In this document: in pieces, positions 16,746 to 25,076 of the stretch
Numbering within the stretch: position 1 is the stretch's first letter
How the letters are laid out: each line of letters opens with the position of its first letter
Assembly (NCBI GenBank): GCA_020638595.1
Contig: JACKIG010000029.1
Span: forward strand, 1-51,873
DNA: 51,873 nucleotides
Source: Rhodospirillaceae bacterium
GTDB taxonomy: Bacteria; Pseudomonadota; Alphaproteobacteria; DSM-16000; Inquilinaceae
Direction: 5' to 3'
Made by a program: the position numbers and the translations under genes
The notes under the pieces: generated by a model
Database searches by the model: none
Seen by the model: the letters and a program-made list of their open reading frames with translations, nothing else
Told to the model about the DNA's origin: nothing

Positions 16746-18251
16746 TCACGCCGTCGGCAGATCGGTTGCCGGGGGCGAATGGGTGGGATTGCCCGCGAGG
16801 ATGCCGTTGATGTTGTGGAACGGCTCGCCGATATGCATCCCTGCGCCGTCGATCGTGAATTCACGGATATTCTTGTCGTGCATCGACCCGCGCATCTTCA
16901 GCACCGTGACGCCGCGACGCATCTGGCCGTCGATCTCGACATAGCGCAGCAGAATGATCGAATCCGTGATGGTCGAGATATGCGCCTCCGTCACCGACGT
17001 GCCGCCCAGCAGGGTCGGCGTCGTCGCGGTGAACAGGCCCGCGATCTCCTGATGCTTGATGAACGAGGTCAGGCCGATCACGAATTCGCGGAATCCCCGC
17101 GGCGTCGCCACGCGTTCCAGCGCCGAAAGGCTGTCGATGGCGACGCGGTTGGGTTTGAAATCGGCGATGGCCTGGCGCATGTGGACCAGGTGATCCTCCA
17201 GCCCCATCACTTCGGGATAGAAGCAGACGACCTTCAGGTGGCCTTCCTCTTCCAGCTTGGCGAAGTCGATCCCCCAGCCGCTGGCGTTGCGGAACAGCTG
17301 TTCGCGGCTTTCCTCGAAGGCGAACACCAGGCAGCGCTCGCCCGCCGCCGCGCCGCCCTTGAGGAAATGCGTGACGATCAGCGTCTTGCCGGTGCCGGTT
17401 GCGCCCGAAACCAGGATTACGGAATCGCGGAAGAACCCGCCACCGCACATCGTGTTGATCTGTTCCACACCGGAAGAGATGCGCAGGTTGGACGACCGCT
17501 GCTTCAGCTGGATCGATGAGAGCGGGATGACCGTGACGCCCGATCCCGGCTGGATCGTCAGCGGATATTCGCCCTTCTGGTGATAGGCCCCGCGGAATTT
17601 CAGGATCTCCACCGTCCGCCGGCGCTTCTCCTCCTCCAGCACGTTGCGCAGGATGACGACGTTGTCGGTAACGAACTCCTCCACCCCGTAGCGGGCGATG
17701 GGACCATATTCGGCGTTGCGTTCCGCCGTCATGATCGTCGTGACGCCCCGCTTCTTCAGCGCCGTGGCGATGCGAAACAGCTCGCCCCGGATCAGCGTCG
17801 AATCCTGAAAGCGCGAGAAGATCGCCCCCAGGCTGTCCAGCGACACCCGCCGCGCCCCGATCTTGGCGATCGCATGCTCGATGCGGGCCAGCAGGGCCGC
17901 CAGGTCATAGCGTCCGACGATGGTGACGCTGTCGTCGGTGAAATGGGGGGACGCGTCGACGAACGCCCATTTCCCGGATGCTTCCCAGGCCGCGATATCC
18001 CAGGCGAAGCTCTTCATGTTCTCGCGGATGTCTTCCGGCGGCTCCTCAAAAGTGACGAAGACGCCGGGCTGGTCGTGATCGGCGATGCCCCTGGCCAGGA
18101 ATTCGCAGGCAAACAGGGTCTTGGCACTGCCGGCACTGCCGGCGATCAGGGTCGTGCGTCCCAGCGGCAGGCCGCCATTGGAGATTTCGTCAAAACCCGG
18201 AATACCCGTTCGCATCTTGGGAACGGAGGATGCGATCATGTTATCCAGCAT
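16746..18251 (-). CDS. kaiC: Circadian clock ATPase/autokinase KaiC
   Basis: A 501-residue double RecA-type ATPase. CI has Walker A GSAGSAKT (38-45) and catalytic Glu69-Glu70 (TFEEPPEDI). CII has GATGTGKT (283-290) and Glu313-Glu314 (AFEESREQ). The phosphorylation pair of cyanobacterial KaiC (S431/T432) is kept as Ser426-Thr427 in TEAHISTITD, with the T426 equivalent at Thr421. The KMRGS-HDK-IREF block is present, but the C-terminal tail after the A-loop is shorter than in cyanobacteria. Start ATG 18251 follows GGAGAGGA and lies 11 bp inside the end of kaiB; a downstream ATG at 18239 is less likely. No kaiA is present. Confidence 0.95.
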   Translation of the reverse strand: MLDNMIASSVPKMRTGIPGFDEISNGGLPLGRTTLIAGSAGSAKTLFACEFLARGIADHDQPGVFVTFEEPPEDIRENMKSFAWDIAAWEASGKWAFVDASPHFTDDSVTIVGRYDLAALLARIEHAIAKIGARRVSLDSLGAIFSRFQDSTLIRGELFRIATALKKRGVTTIMTAERNAEYGPIARYGVEEFVTDNVVILRNVLEEEKRRRTVEILKFRGAYHQKGEYPLTIQPGSGVTVIPLSSIQLKQRSSNLRISSGVEQINTMCGGGFFRDSVILVSGATGTGKTLIVTHFLKGGAAAGERCLVFAFEESREQLFRNASGWGIDFAKLEEEGHLKVVCFYPEVMGLEDHLVHMRQAIADFKPNRVAIDSLSALERVATPRGFREFVIGLTSFIKHQEIAGLFTATTPTLLGGTSVTEAHISTITDSIILLRYVEIDGQMRRGVTVLKMRGSMHDKNIREFTIDGAGMHIGEPFHNINGILAGNPTHSPPATDLPTA

Positions 18252-18549
18252 TGCCGTCCTCTCCACCTGGCGGCGATGACCGATCCAACCCCAGAGCCTC
18301 CGCAACCGCGCGAAGGTTCGACAGGTCTCCGATCACGCGCCGAATGGGGGGAGGCACCACCTTGATCAGCGTGGGTGTTGCCAAGAGGTTTTCCTCTTCC
18401 GCCCGTTCCGGCTGTTCCAGGATGTCAATGATTTCGAGATCGTGGGGGCCGATATCCAATTCATCGACCAGACGGCGAACGTTGATGAGCGCCTGCTCCG
18501 ATCGTGGCGTATGGCCGGTGACATAGAGCCTCAACAACAACGGGGCCAT
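18241..18549 (-). CDS. kaiB: Circadian clock protein KaiB
   Basis: A 102-residue protein of typical KaiB length. Family landmarks are RLYVTGHTPRSEQALIN at the start, DLEIIDILEQPERAEEENLLATPTLI in the middle and KVVPPPIRRVIGDLS at the end, the thioredoxin-like/fold-switching core. Start ATG 18549 follows an AGGA about seven nt upstream; the frame remains open further upstream, but that sequence is unrelated to KaiB. The stop overlaps the kaiC start by 11 bp, so the pair is co-translated. In cyanobacteria KaiB binds the KaiC CI ring to time the cycle. Whether this pair oscillates or acts as an hourglass or stress timer is unknown. Confidence 0.94.
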   Translation of the reverse strand: MAPLLLRLYVTGHTPRSEQALINVRRLVDELDIGPHDLEIIDILEQPERAEEENLLATPTLIKVVPPPIRRVIGDLSNLRAVAEALGLDRSSPPGGEDGNAG

Positions 18550-18890
18550 ACGATGATCCTGATGAGGTACCTTCCGTCGGGTCGCATCGTATCGTCTCAC
18601 GCAGTCCTGCAGACACCACCGGCCGGCGCGGCTGCGGGCCGGCACCATCCCCGCGCACGCCCCCGCCGACACATGCCCGGTAGCACCATACCGACAATGC
18701 GGCGCGAGGCAATATGCCACGAACGTCAATTCTCGCGACTGCCCTGCCCAGAAATCGCCACACTTCCGGTGCGCCTTCGATCCATCGGTCCGGGCCAAAG
18801 GTCGCGGGCTGCGACTTCGTTTGCTGACAATATCCGGCCCGCAAGCAGGCCAGAACAGGCGAAGACGAGAGGGCGAGGAGGAGTAGCCGC
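18550..18890. promoter_or_regulatory. 341-bp divergent intergenic region between kaiB and an exported-protein gene
   Basis: No gene is evident here. It must hold the promoter for kaiBC, and perhaps for the trehalose genes if they are read through, on the minus strand. It should also hold the promoter for the exported-protein gene on the plus strand. I could not pick reliable promoter boxes or an operator by eye. Confidence 0.35.
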
Positions 18891-19304
18891 ATGCCATGGT
18901 TGCGCAAGGGCTGGTATGCCATAGCAACGGTCTGCTGCCTGATGGGCACGGCCATCGGGGCGGATGGCCAGACGGAGCGCGAAGACTTCATTTCCGATGG
19001 CGCACAGCTTCTGACGCAAGACCAGGTTGCCGAGATGTTCACCGGCAATACCTTCCACGGCGGCCTGTGGACCTCCTACTACGACCAGAGCGGGCGCAAG
19101 GCGACCCGCATCGGCGATCGCGTCATCGAGCGCGAATGGTGGATCGAGGAGAACGGGACCGTCTGCCAGACGCTGAATCGCACGGGCGAAACGGCGTGCG
19201 GACCGCAATTCTATCGGCTGGGCGAGGTCTACCGGTCGTTCCGGGCGGACGGGTCGCTGCTGGTGGAGTTCACGATGGCGCCGGGCAACCCCGAAGGCCT
19301 GTAG
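18891..19304 (+). CDS. Small exported protein of unknown function
   Basis: A 137-residue protein with an N-terminal signal peptide (MPWLRKGWYAIATVCC then a hydrophobic run to about residue 25, cleavage near GADGQ). The mature part has a LTQDQVAEMFTGNTFHG opening, a Trp/Tyr-rich middle and two Cys (residues 97 and 107 region, TVCQ and TACGPQ) that could pair in the periplasm. The pattern recalls short lipocalin-like or DUF995-like periplasmic proteins, but I cannot assign a family. Start ATG 18891 follows GGAGGAG. Confidence 0.7.
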   Translation: MPWLRKGWYAIATVCCLMGTAIGADGQTEREDFISDGAQLLTQDQVAEMFTGNTFHGGLWTSYYDQSGRKATRIGDRVIEREWWIEENGTVCQTLNRTGETACGPQFYRLGEVYRSFRADGSLLVEFTMAPGNPEGL

Positions 19305-19325
19305 TCGCCCGCCGGGGCCGACCGC

Positions 19326-20639
19326 TCAATCCACGTCCGACCGTTCGTCACCGGGGGAACCGCCCTCGTCCGTCGTCATGCCCGACCGGGCCGTGCGGGG
19401 GTCGAGTGTGGGCAGCTGCGGGCTGGACGCCGGGACATTGACGAATCGCGCCCGTTCGTCGACCGGCCGGGCGGGACGCCGCGTCATCCGATAGGCGACG
19501 AAACCGGTCATGGCCGTCGCCACGGCGGCCACATAATAGAACAGGCCGGCGGGACCGACGGTGTTCATCGTCAAGGTTGCCGCCGTCGGCCCGATCACCG
19601 AGCCGACAGCCCAGGCGAGCAGCAGCGTACTGGTGACGGCCACGCGTTCGTCCTGCCCGGCGAAGTCGTTGGCGTGGGCGATGAAGACGGCATAGATCGA
19701 CAGCGAGAACCCGCCCCACAGGCAGAACAGCACATAGAGCGCCTGCGGCCACCGCGTACCCAGAATGGCGATGGCCAACGACAGGACCACCACCATCGCA
19801 CCGGCCGTCACGATGATGACGCGGCGGTCGACCCGGTCGGAAATCCAACCCAGCGGCCATTGCAGCAGCAGGCTGCCGATCTGCATGGCCGCCATCAGGG
19901 CCGCGATATTGGACGGCGACAGCGCCTGGCGCGCGCCATAGAGCGGGCCGATATTGATCACCGCCGCATTCATCAATCCGATAGCGAAACAACCCACGGC
20001 CGCTGCCGGCGCCACCCGGTAGATCTGTCGCAGGCCCAGGGTCTTCAGCTTCGGCACCTTGGGGCTGGGGGCACGCGTCATGGCCACCGGGATCAGCGAC
20101 AGCGAAAAGGCGGCGCTGGCCGCCATGAAGAACAGCAGTCCGCCGATATCCGACAGCATCAGCGACAGCTGCCCGCCCGCAAACGCCAGCTTCGTCACCA
20201 CCATATAGGCCGCCATGACGCGGCCCCGCTCGGCGCTGGGCGTCCGCTCGTTCAGCCAGCTTTCGGCCACCGTGAACAGGGCCGCCATGGCAAAGCCTTG
20301 CATCGAACGCACGGCCATCCACAACGCCGGCTCCGGCGCGATGGTGAAGGCCAGCGTCACCGCCGACGCCATCGCCGCAAAGGCCGCAAACACCCGGATA
20401 TGCCCAACTGCGCCGATCAGCCGCGAAACGAAAAGGCAGCCCAGGATGAACCCCGTCGAATAGGCGGTCGCCATCAGGCCGATATCCACCGTCGTCGCCT
20501 GGGCGGCATTCATCCTCAGCGGCAGCAGCGTCGACAGCAGGCCGTGCGCCACCTGCAGGATGCTGGCGCCGAAAATGACGGCGGCAACCGCAAGGAACGG
20601 GTTGGGCAACGGTCGGGTGACGGTATCGCTGGCGGCCAT
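19326..20639 (-). CDS. Major facilitator superfamily transporter (YcaD-like)
   Basis: A 437-residue integral membrane protein with about 12 predicted TM segments and the usual central cytoplasmic loop around residues 195-215 (APSPKVPKLKTLGL). The N-half motif A-like and motif C-like signals include GCLFVSRLIGAVGHIR and AESWLNERTPSAERGRVMA; the second half has WPLGWISDRVDRR. The closest recalled relatives are YcaD-type MFS permeases of unknown substrate. The tail after residue 400 is hydrophilic and variable. It converges with the exported-protein gene at 18891-19304, leaving 21 bp. Confidence 0.88.
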   Translation of the reverse strand: MAASDTVTRPLPNPFLAVAAVIFGASILQVAHGLLSTLLPLRMNAAQATTVDIGLMATAYSTGFILGCLFVSRLIGAVGHIRVFAAFAAMASAVTLAFTIAPEPALWMAVRSMQGFAMAALFTVAESWLNERTPSAERGRVMAAYMVVTKLAFAGGQLSLMLSDIGGLLFFMAASAAFSLSLIPVAMTRAPSPKVPKLKTLGLRQIYRVAPAAAVGCFAIGLMNAAVINIGPLYGARQALSPSNIAALMAAMQIGSLLLQWPLGWISDRVDRRVIIVTAGAMVVVLSLAIAILGTRWPQALYVLFCLWGGFSLSIYAVFIAHANDFAGQDERVAVTSTLLLAWAVGSVIGPTAATLTMNTVGPAGLFYYVAAVATAMTGFVAYRMTRRPARPVDERARFVNVPASSPQLPTLDPRTARSGMTTDEGGSPGDERSDVD

Positions 20640-20765
20640 ATCCCGGCTTTACCTGCTCGCGCCAGCGGCCGCAACAGGCCCGGCAAGCGCGCCAGCTATG
20701 CCGATTGGCCCAAGCCTGCGCGATTTGCTAGGCTCGGCCGGCCCCTTCCGGACCGGGACCCCCGC

Positions 20766-21482
20766 ATGCCGATCATCCCGCTGCGCGACATCAACAAGCT
20801 GGAGCGCATCCCCTTCCAGTATGTGACGGTCTGGCTGATCGGGGCCTGCATCCTCGTCTATCTCTACCAGACGCTGGTCCTCGGTTCCGGACGGGACGGC
20901 GACGCCTTCATCCTGGGCTATGCGATGATCCCGGCGGTCCTGAGCGGGGATGCGTCGCTGCCGGCGAAGCTGGGCCACGCCCCCGCCTGGGCCACACTGA
21001 TCAGCTACATGTTCCTGCATGGCGGCATCCTGCACATTGCCGGCAACATGCTGTTCCTGTGGGTGTTCGGGGACAACGTCGAAGACGAGCTTGGCCACGT
21101 CAAATTCCTGCTATTCTATTTCGTATGCGGAATAATCTCGGCATTGTGCCACCTGATGATCGATCCCGGCTCCCCCGCCCCGCTGATCGGGGCCAGCGGC
21201 GCCATATCGGGCGTGCTGGGGGCCTATCTGGTGTTGCACCCCAAGGTCCCGGTCTGGGTGCTGGTGTTCTGGCGCATCCCGCTCAGGCTGCCGGCCTGGG
21301 CCGTTCTCGGTTTCTGGATCGGCTTTCAGGTGTTCATGGTGCTGCGCGGCGCCAACACTGCCGGCGCGGGGGAGGATTCGGTGGCCTGGGTCGCCCATAT
21401 CGGCGGCTTCATCGCCGGCGCGCTCCTGATCCTGCCGCTGCGCCGCGAACGGTCGGCCAGGACCGTCGGTCGCTGGCCCTGA
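20766..21482 (+). CDS. Rhomboid family intramembrane serine protease
   Basis: A 238-residue polytopic membrane protein. The active-site Ser is in GASGAISG (Ser144) and the catalytic His in WVAHIGGFIAG (His211), with the rhomboid HGGILHIAGNMLFLWVFG segment at 85-102 supplying the oxyanion-region His and Asn. The L1-loop sequence GDNVEDELG is also typical. ATG 20766 was chosen because the MPIIPLRDINK start fits the family; the frame is open far upstream but only as the complement of the MFS gene. The substrate is unknown. It is followed 10 bp later by a ROK kinase gene. Confidence 0.92.
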   Translation: MPIIPLRDINKLERIPFQYVTVWLIGACILVYLYQTLVLGSGRDGDAFILGYAMIPAVLSGDASLPAKLGHAPAWATLISYMFLHGGILHIAGNMLFLWVFGDNVEDELGHVKFLLFYFVCGIISALCHLMIDPGSPAPLIGASGAISGVLGAYLVLHPKVPVWVLVFWRIPLRLPAWAVLGFWIGFQVFMVLRGANTAGAGEDSVAWVAHIGGFIAGALLILPLRRERSARTVGRWP

Positions 21483-21492
21483 GGGCGCGCCG

Positions 21493-22443
21493 GTGGCCAT
21501 GCAGGACGGACTGCGCATCGGCATCGACCTGGGCGGCACCAAGATCGAGGGCATCGTGCTGGACGCCGGCGGCCGCGAGCGGGCACGCCGCCGTATCGCC
21601 ACCCCGCGGGGCGACTACGGCGCATCCCTGCGGGCGATGGCCGACCTCGTGGCCGACCTGGACCATGCGGCCGGCGGGCGGGGCACCGTCGGCGTCGGCA
21701 TTCCGGGCGTCGTTTCCCCACGCACCGGGCTGGTCAAGAACGCCAATTCCACCTGGCTGAACGGCCGCCCCCTCAACGAAGACCTTGCCGCGGCCCTGGA
21801 CCGCCCGGTCCGGTCGGCCAACGACGCCAACTGCCTGGCGGTGTCGGAAGCCGTCGACGGGGCCGGCGCGGGGGCCGCCGTCGTCTTCGCCGTCATCCTG
21901 GGCACCGGCGTCGGCGCCGGTATCGCCATCGACGGACGCGCCGTCACCGGCGCCAACGCGGTCGCCGGGGAATGGGGCCACAACCCCCTGCCGTGGCCGC
22001 AGGCGGCGGAGCAGCCCGGCCGCCCCTGCTATTGCGGCCGCCACGGCTGCCTGGAAACCTGGCTGTCCGGCCCGGCCCTTGAGGAGGACTATCGGCAAGC
22101 CGCGGGACGCCCCCTGAATGGGCCGGCCCTGGTGGCGGCGGCCGCAGCCGGCGAGCCCGAAGCCATGGCCGCCCTGGACCGCCATCTCGACCGCCTGGCG
22201 CGCGGCCTGGCCCATGTCGTCAACATCCTGGATCCCGACACGATCGTCATCGGCGGCGGCCTGTCGGCCATCGGCACGCTCTACGACCGGCTTCCGGCAT
22301 TGCTGGCGCGCTGGGTCTTCGGCGGCGAGGCCGCGACACCGATCCGGCCGGCGCTGCACGGCGCTTCCAGCGGCGTCCGCGGGGCCGCCTGGCTGTGGTC
22401 CCCCGGCGACGCAGCACGCGGGAGCACGATGACACCAGGCTGA
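21493..22443 (+). CDS. ROK family sugar kinase (fructokinase-like)
   Basis: A 316-residue cytosolic kinase. The phosphate-binding DLGGTKIEGIVLD motif is at the N-terminus. Also present are the catalytic-loop Asp in SANDANCLAVSEA, the GTGVGAGI loop, and the ROK zinc site GEWGHNPLP plus CYCGRHGCLE. The pattern is closest to Mak/NagK-type fructo- or hexosamine kinases; the sugar is not certain. GTG 21493 is 7 nt after GAGGG; ATG 21499 is a possible alternative. It is probably co-transcribed with the rhomboid gene. Confidence 0.9.
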   Translation: MAMQDGLRIGIDLGGTKIEGIVLDAGGRERARRRIATPRGDYGASLRAMADLVADLDHAAGGRGTVGVGIPGVVSPRTGLVKNANSTWLNGRPLNEDLAAALDRPVRSANDANCLAVSEAVDGAGAGAAVVFAVILGTGVGAGIAIDGRAVTGANAVAGEWGHNPLPWPQAAEQPGRPCYCGRHGCLETWLSGPALEEDYRQAAGRPLNGPALVAAAAAGEPEAMAALDRHLDRLARGLAHVVNILDPDTIVIGGGLSAIGTLYDRLPALLARWVFGGEAATPIRPALHGASSGVRGAAWLWSPGDAARGSTMTPG

Positions 22444-22450
22444 TCAGGGC

Positions 22451-23326
22451 CTATCCGGCGAAGGGCGTCTGGCGTTCCCCCCGCACCCCCGGTTCCAGCG
22501 CGAAGAGGGCACCGGACAGGGGGGCGCGGGCGAGGGCCGCGTCGTCCAGTCCGGCCGACGCTGAAGTGACGTACAACGTCCCCAGGTCGGCCCCGCCGAA
22601 GGCACAGCAGGTGGGCTGCGGCACCGGCATCAGCAGGGTCCGCTCGATACGGCCGTCGGGGTCGAACCGCTCGACCCGCCCCCCGCCGAACAGCGCCGTC
22701 CAGACGAACCCGTCGACGTCGACCGCCAGCCCGTCGGGGAACACGCCCGCCTGCCCGATGCGCGCGAAGACGCGCCGATTGGCGATGTCGCCGGTGGCGG
22801 CGTCATAGTCGTAGGCGTAGATGGTCTGGCGCAGGCTGTCGGTGAAGTACAGGGTCCGGTCGTCGGGGCTCCAGCCCAGGCCGTTGGACAGGTGAACGCC
22901 GCTCTCCATGACATGCCACCGCCCGTCGCCGTGCAGGCGATAGAGGCTGCCGGAGGAGGATGCGCCTTCCGCATCGTCCATCGTTCCGGCCCACAAGCGC
23001 CCCTGCCGGTCGACCTTGCCGTCGTTGAAGCGGTTGTCGGGGAAATGGGGCTCCGGGTCGCCGATCGGCTCGATCGCCCCGGCAGCCAGGTCGACGGTCT
23101 TCAGGCCGCTCTTGAGGCCGGCGACGAAACCGCCGCCGGCCCGCGGCATCAGGAAGCCGATCCGCTCCGGCATCGGCCAGGATGCCAGCGATCCCGTTGC
23201 CGGGTGCAGGCGATGGACCGTCGGGTTCTTGATATCGACCCAATAGAGCGCTGCCTCGCCGTCGTGCCACACCGGGCCTTCGCCGACGATGCAACGGATG
23301 TTCGCGGCAACAGTCACCTCGCTCAC
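22451..23326 (-). CDS. SMP-30/gluconolactonase-type sugar lactonase
   Basis: A 291-residue six-bladed beta-propeller. The metal ligands of SMP-30 are conserved: Glu16 (VGEGPVW), Asn148 (LSNGLGWSPD) and Asp198 (FPDGLAVD), with substrate-side Asn101-Asp102 in NRFNDGKVDRQGRLW. Such enzymes hydrolyse aldonolactones in sugar oxidation routes. It converges with the ROK kinase (8-bp gap) and diverges from the ALDH7 gene at 23454. The specific lactone is unknown. Confidence 0.9.
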   Translation of the reverse strand: MSEVTVAANIRCIVGEGPVWHDGEAALYWVDIKNPTVHRLHPATGSLASWPMPERIGFLMPRAGGGFVAGLKSGLKTVDLAAGAIEPIGDPEPHFPDNRFNDGKVDRQGRLWAGTMDDAEGASSSGSLYRLHGDGRWHVMESGVHLSNGLGWSPDDRTLYFTDSLRQTIYAYDYDAATGDIANRRVFARIGQAGVFPDGLAVDVDGFVWTALFGGGRVERFDPDGRIERTLLMPVPQPTCCAFGGADLGTLYVTSASAGLDDAALARAPLSGALFALEPGVRGERQTPFAG

Positions 23327-23453
23327 GGTCCAGGTCCCTCACTGTGTGCCCGCATCGGCACCGCGGTTGCTTCGCCCGCTCGGTCGGCGATAGGAAGAGG
23401 ACGATTATGGCGGTTGACCCGCCGGCAAGGGAACCCCGCAGGGGAGCGCGGCC

Positions 23454-24968
23454 ATGGAACTGCATGAAACTCTTCGTCACCTGGGGCTGGCGCCGGAAGA
23501 CCTGGCGGCAGGCGACCTGTCGGTCCGCACGCCGGTCGACGGCAGCGAGATCGCCCGGCTGGGCCAGGATACGCCCGACACCGTGCAATCCGCCATCGAC
23601 CGGGCGCAGGAAGCCTTCATCGCCTGGCGCGGTCAGCCGGCACCCCGCCGGGGCGAGCTTGTCCGGCTGTTGGGGGAGGAGCTGCGCACCCACAAGGCAG
23701 CGCTGGGCCGGCTGGTGACGATCGAGGCCGGCAAGATCCTGACCGAGGGCCTGGGCGAAGTGCAGGAGATGATCGACATCTGCGATTTCGCCGTCGGCCT
23801 GTCGCGCCAGCTCTACGGCCTGACGATCGCGTCGGAGCGCCCGGGCCATCGCATGAGCGAGACCTGGCACCCGCTGGGGCCGGTCGGCGTGATCAGCGCC
23901 TTCAACTTCCCCGTGGCGGTGTGGAGCTGGAACGCCGCGCTGGCCTTCGTCTGCGGCGACAGCGTCATCTGGAAGCCGTCGGAGAAGACGCCGCTGACGG
24001 CGCTTGCCTGCCAGGCGCTGCTGCGCCGCGCCATGGCGCGCTTCGCCGAGAGCGGGCCGCCGGCCCCCGACCACCTGCTGTCCGTGATCGTCGGCGGGGC
24101 AGAGGTCGGCGAGACGCTGGTGGACAGCCCCAAGGTCCCGCTGGTCAGCGCCACCGGCAGCACCCGCATGGGCCGCATCGTCGGTCCGCGCGTGGCCGCG
24201 CGGCTTGGCCGCGCATTGCTGGAGCTGGGGGGCAACAACGCCATGATCGTGGCCCCGTCGGCCGACCTGGACATGGCGGTGCGGGCGATCCTGTTCGGGG
24301 CCGTCGGTACGGCCGGGCAGCGCTGCACGTCGCTCAGGCGGCTGATCGTGCACGACGACGTCTACGACAGTCTGATGCCGGCCCTGCGGCGGGCCTATGC
24401 GTCCGTCCCCGTCGGCAGCCCGCTGGAGCCGGCGACGCTGGTCGGCCCGCTGGTCGACGGCGCATCGGCCGATGCGATGCAGCGGGCACTGGACCAGGCC
24501 CGCCATGACGGCGGCACCGTGCACGGCGGCGAAGCGGTGGTCGACGGCGTGCCGACCGGCGGCGCCTATCGGCGCCCCGCCATCGTCGAAATGCCGCAGC
24601 AGACCGATATCGTCCGCCACGAGACGTTCGCGCCCATCCTCTACGTGCTGCGCTATCGCGAGTTGGAGCAGGCGATCGCCCTGCACAACGCGGTGCCGCA
24701 GGGCTTGAGCTCCTGCATCTTCACCACGGACCTGCGCGAGGCGGAGACGTTCCTGGCCGCACAGGGCAGCGACTGCGGCATCGCCAACGTCAATATCGGT
24801 CCCAGCGGGGCGGAGATCGGCGGCGCCTTCGGCGGCGAGAAGGAGACGGGCGGCGGGCGCGAGAGCGGGTCCGATGCCTGGAAAGCCTACATGCGGCGCC
24901 AGACGCAGACGGTCAACTACTCCCGCGAGCTGCCGCTGGCCCAGGGGGTGCGGTTCGACATCGCCTGA
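23454..24968 (+). CDS. Aldehyde dehydrogenase family 7 (antiquitin / piperideine-6-carboxylate dehydrogenase type)
   Basis: A 504-residue NAD-dependent dehydrogenase. Catalytic Cys291 lies in GTAGQRCTSLRRL, the general base Glu257 in LLELGGNNA and Asn151 in SAFNFPVAVWSWN. The family-7 signature FGGEKETGGGRESGSDAWK is near the C-terminus. Members oxidise alpha-aminoadipic semialdehyde/piperideine-6-carboxylate in lysine breakdown (AmaB, PCD). Lysine-pathway partners are not visible here, so a different aldehyde is possible. The start follows AGGGGAG. Confidence 0.9.
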   Translation: MELHETLRHLGLAPEDLAAGDLSVRTPVDGSEIARLGQDTPDTVQSAIDRAQEAFIAWRGQPAPRRGELVRLLGEELRTHKAALGRLVTIEAGKILTEGLGEVQEMIDICDFAVGLSRQLYGLTIASERPGHRMSETWHPLGPVGVISAFNFPVAVWSWNAALAFVCGDSVIWKPSEKTPLTALACQALLRRAMARFAESGPPAPDHLLSVIVGGAEVGETLVDSPKVPLVSATGSTRMGRIVGPRVAARLGRALLELGGNNAMIVAPSADLDMAVRAILFGAVGTAGQRCTSLRRLIVHDDVYDSLMPALRRAYASVPVGSPLEPATLVGPLVDGASADAMQRALDQARHDGGTVHGGEAVVDGVPTGGAYRRPAIVEMPQQTDIVRHETFAPILYVLRYRELEQAIALHNAVPQGLSSCIFTTDLREAETFLAAQGSDCGIANVNIGPSGAEIGGAFGGEKETGGGRESGSDAWKAYMRRQTQTVNYSRELPLAQGVRFDIA

Positions 24969-25076
24969 CGCCCTTGCGGGCTTGACCCCCGGGTGGCGGC
25001 CGGGCGATATGCGCGCGCCGGAACGCGCGGCCGGGACGCACACCGGGCGCGCAACCGAAGCCGGCGGGAGGACATC

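Noticed and set aside
18241..18927. A longer form of KaiB with 126 extra N-terminal residues
   Set aside because: The extension has no similarity to KaiB, and a good ribosome-binding site and the typical family length support ATG 18549.
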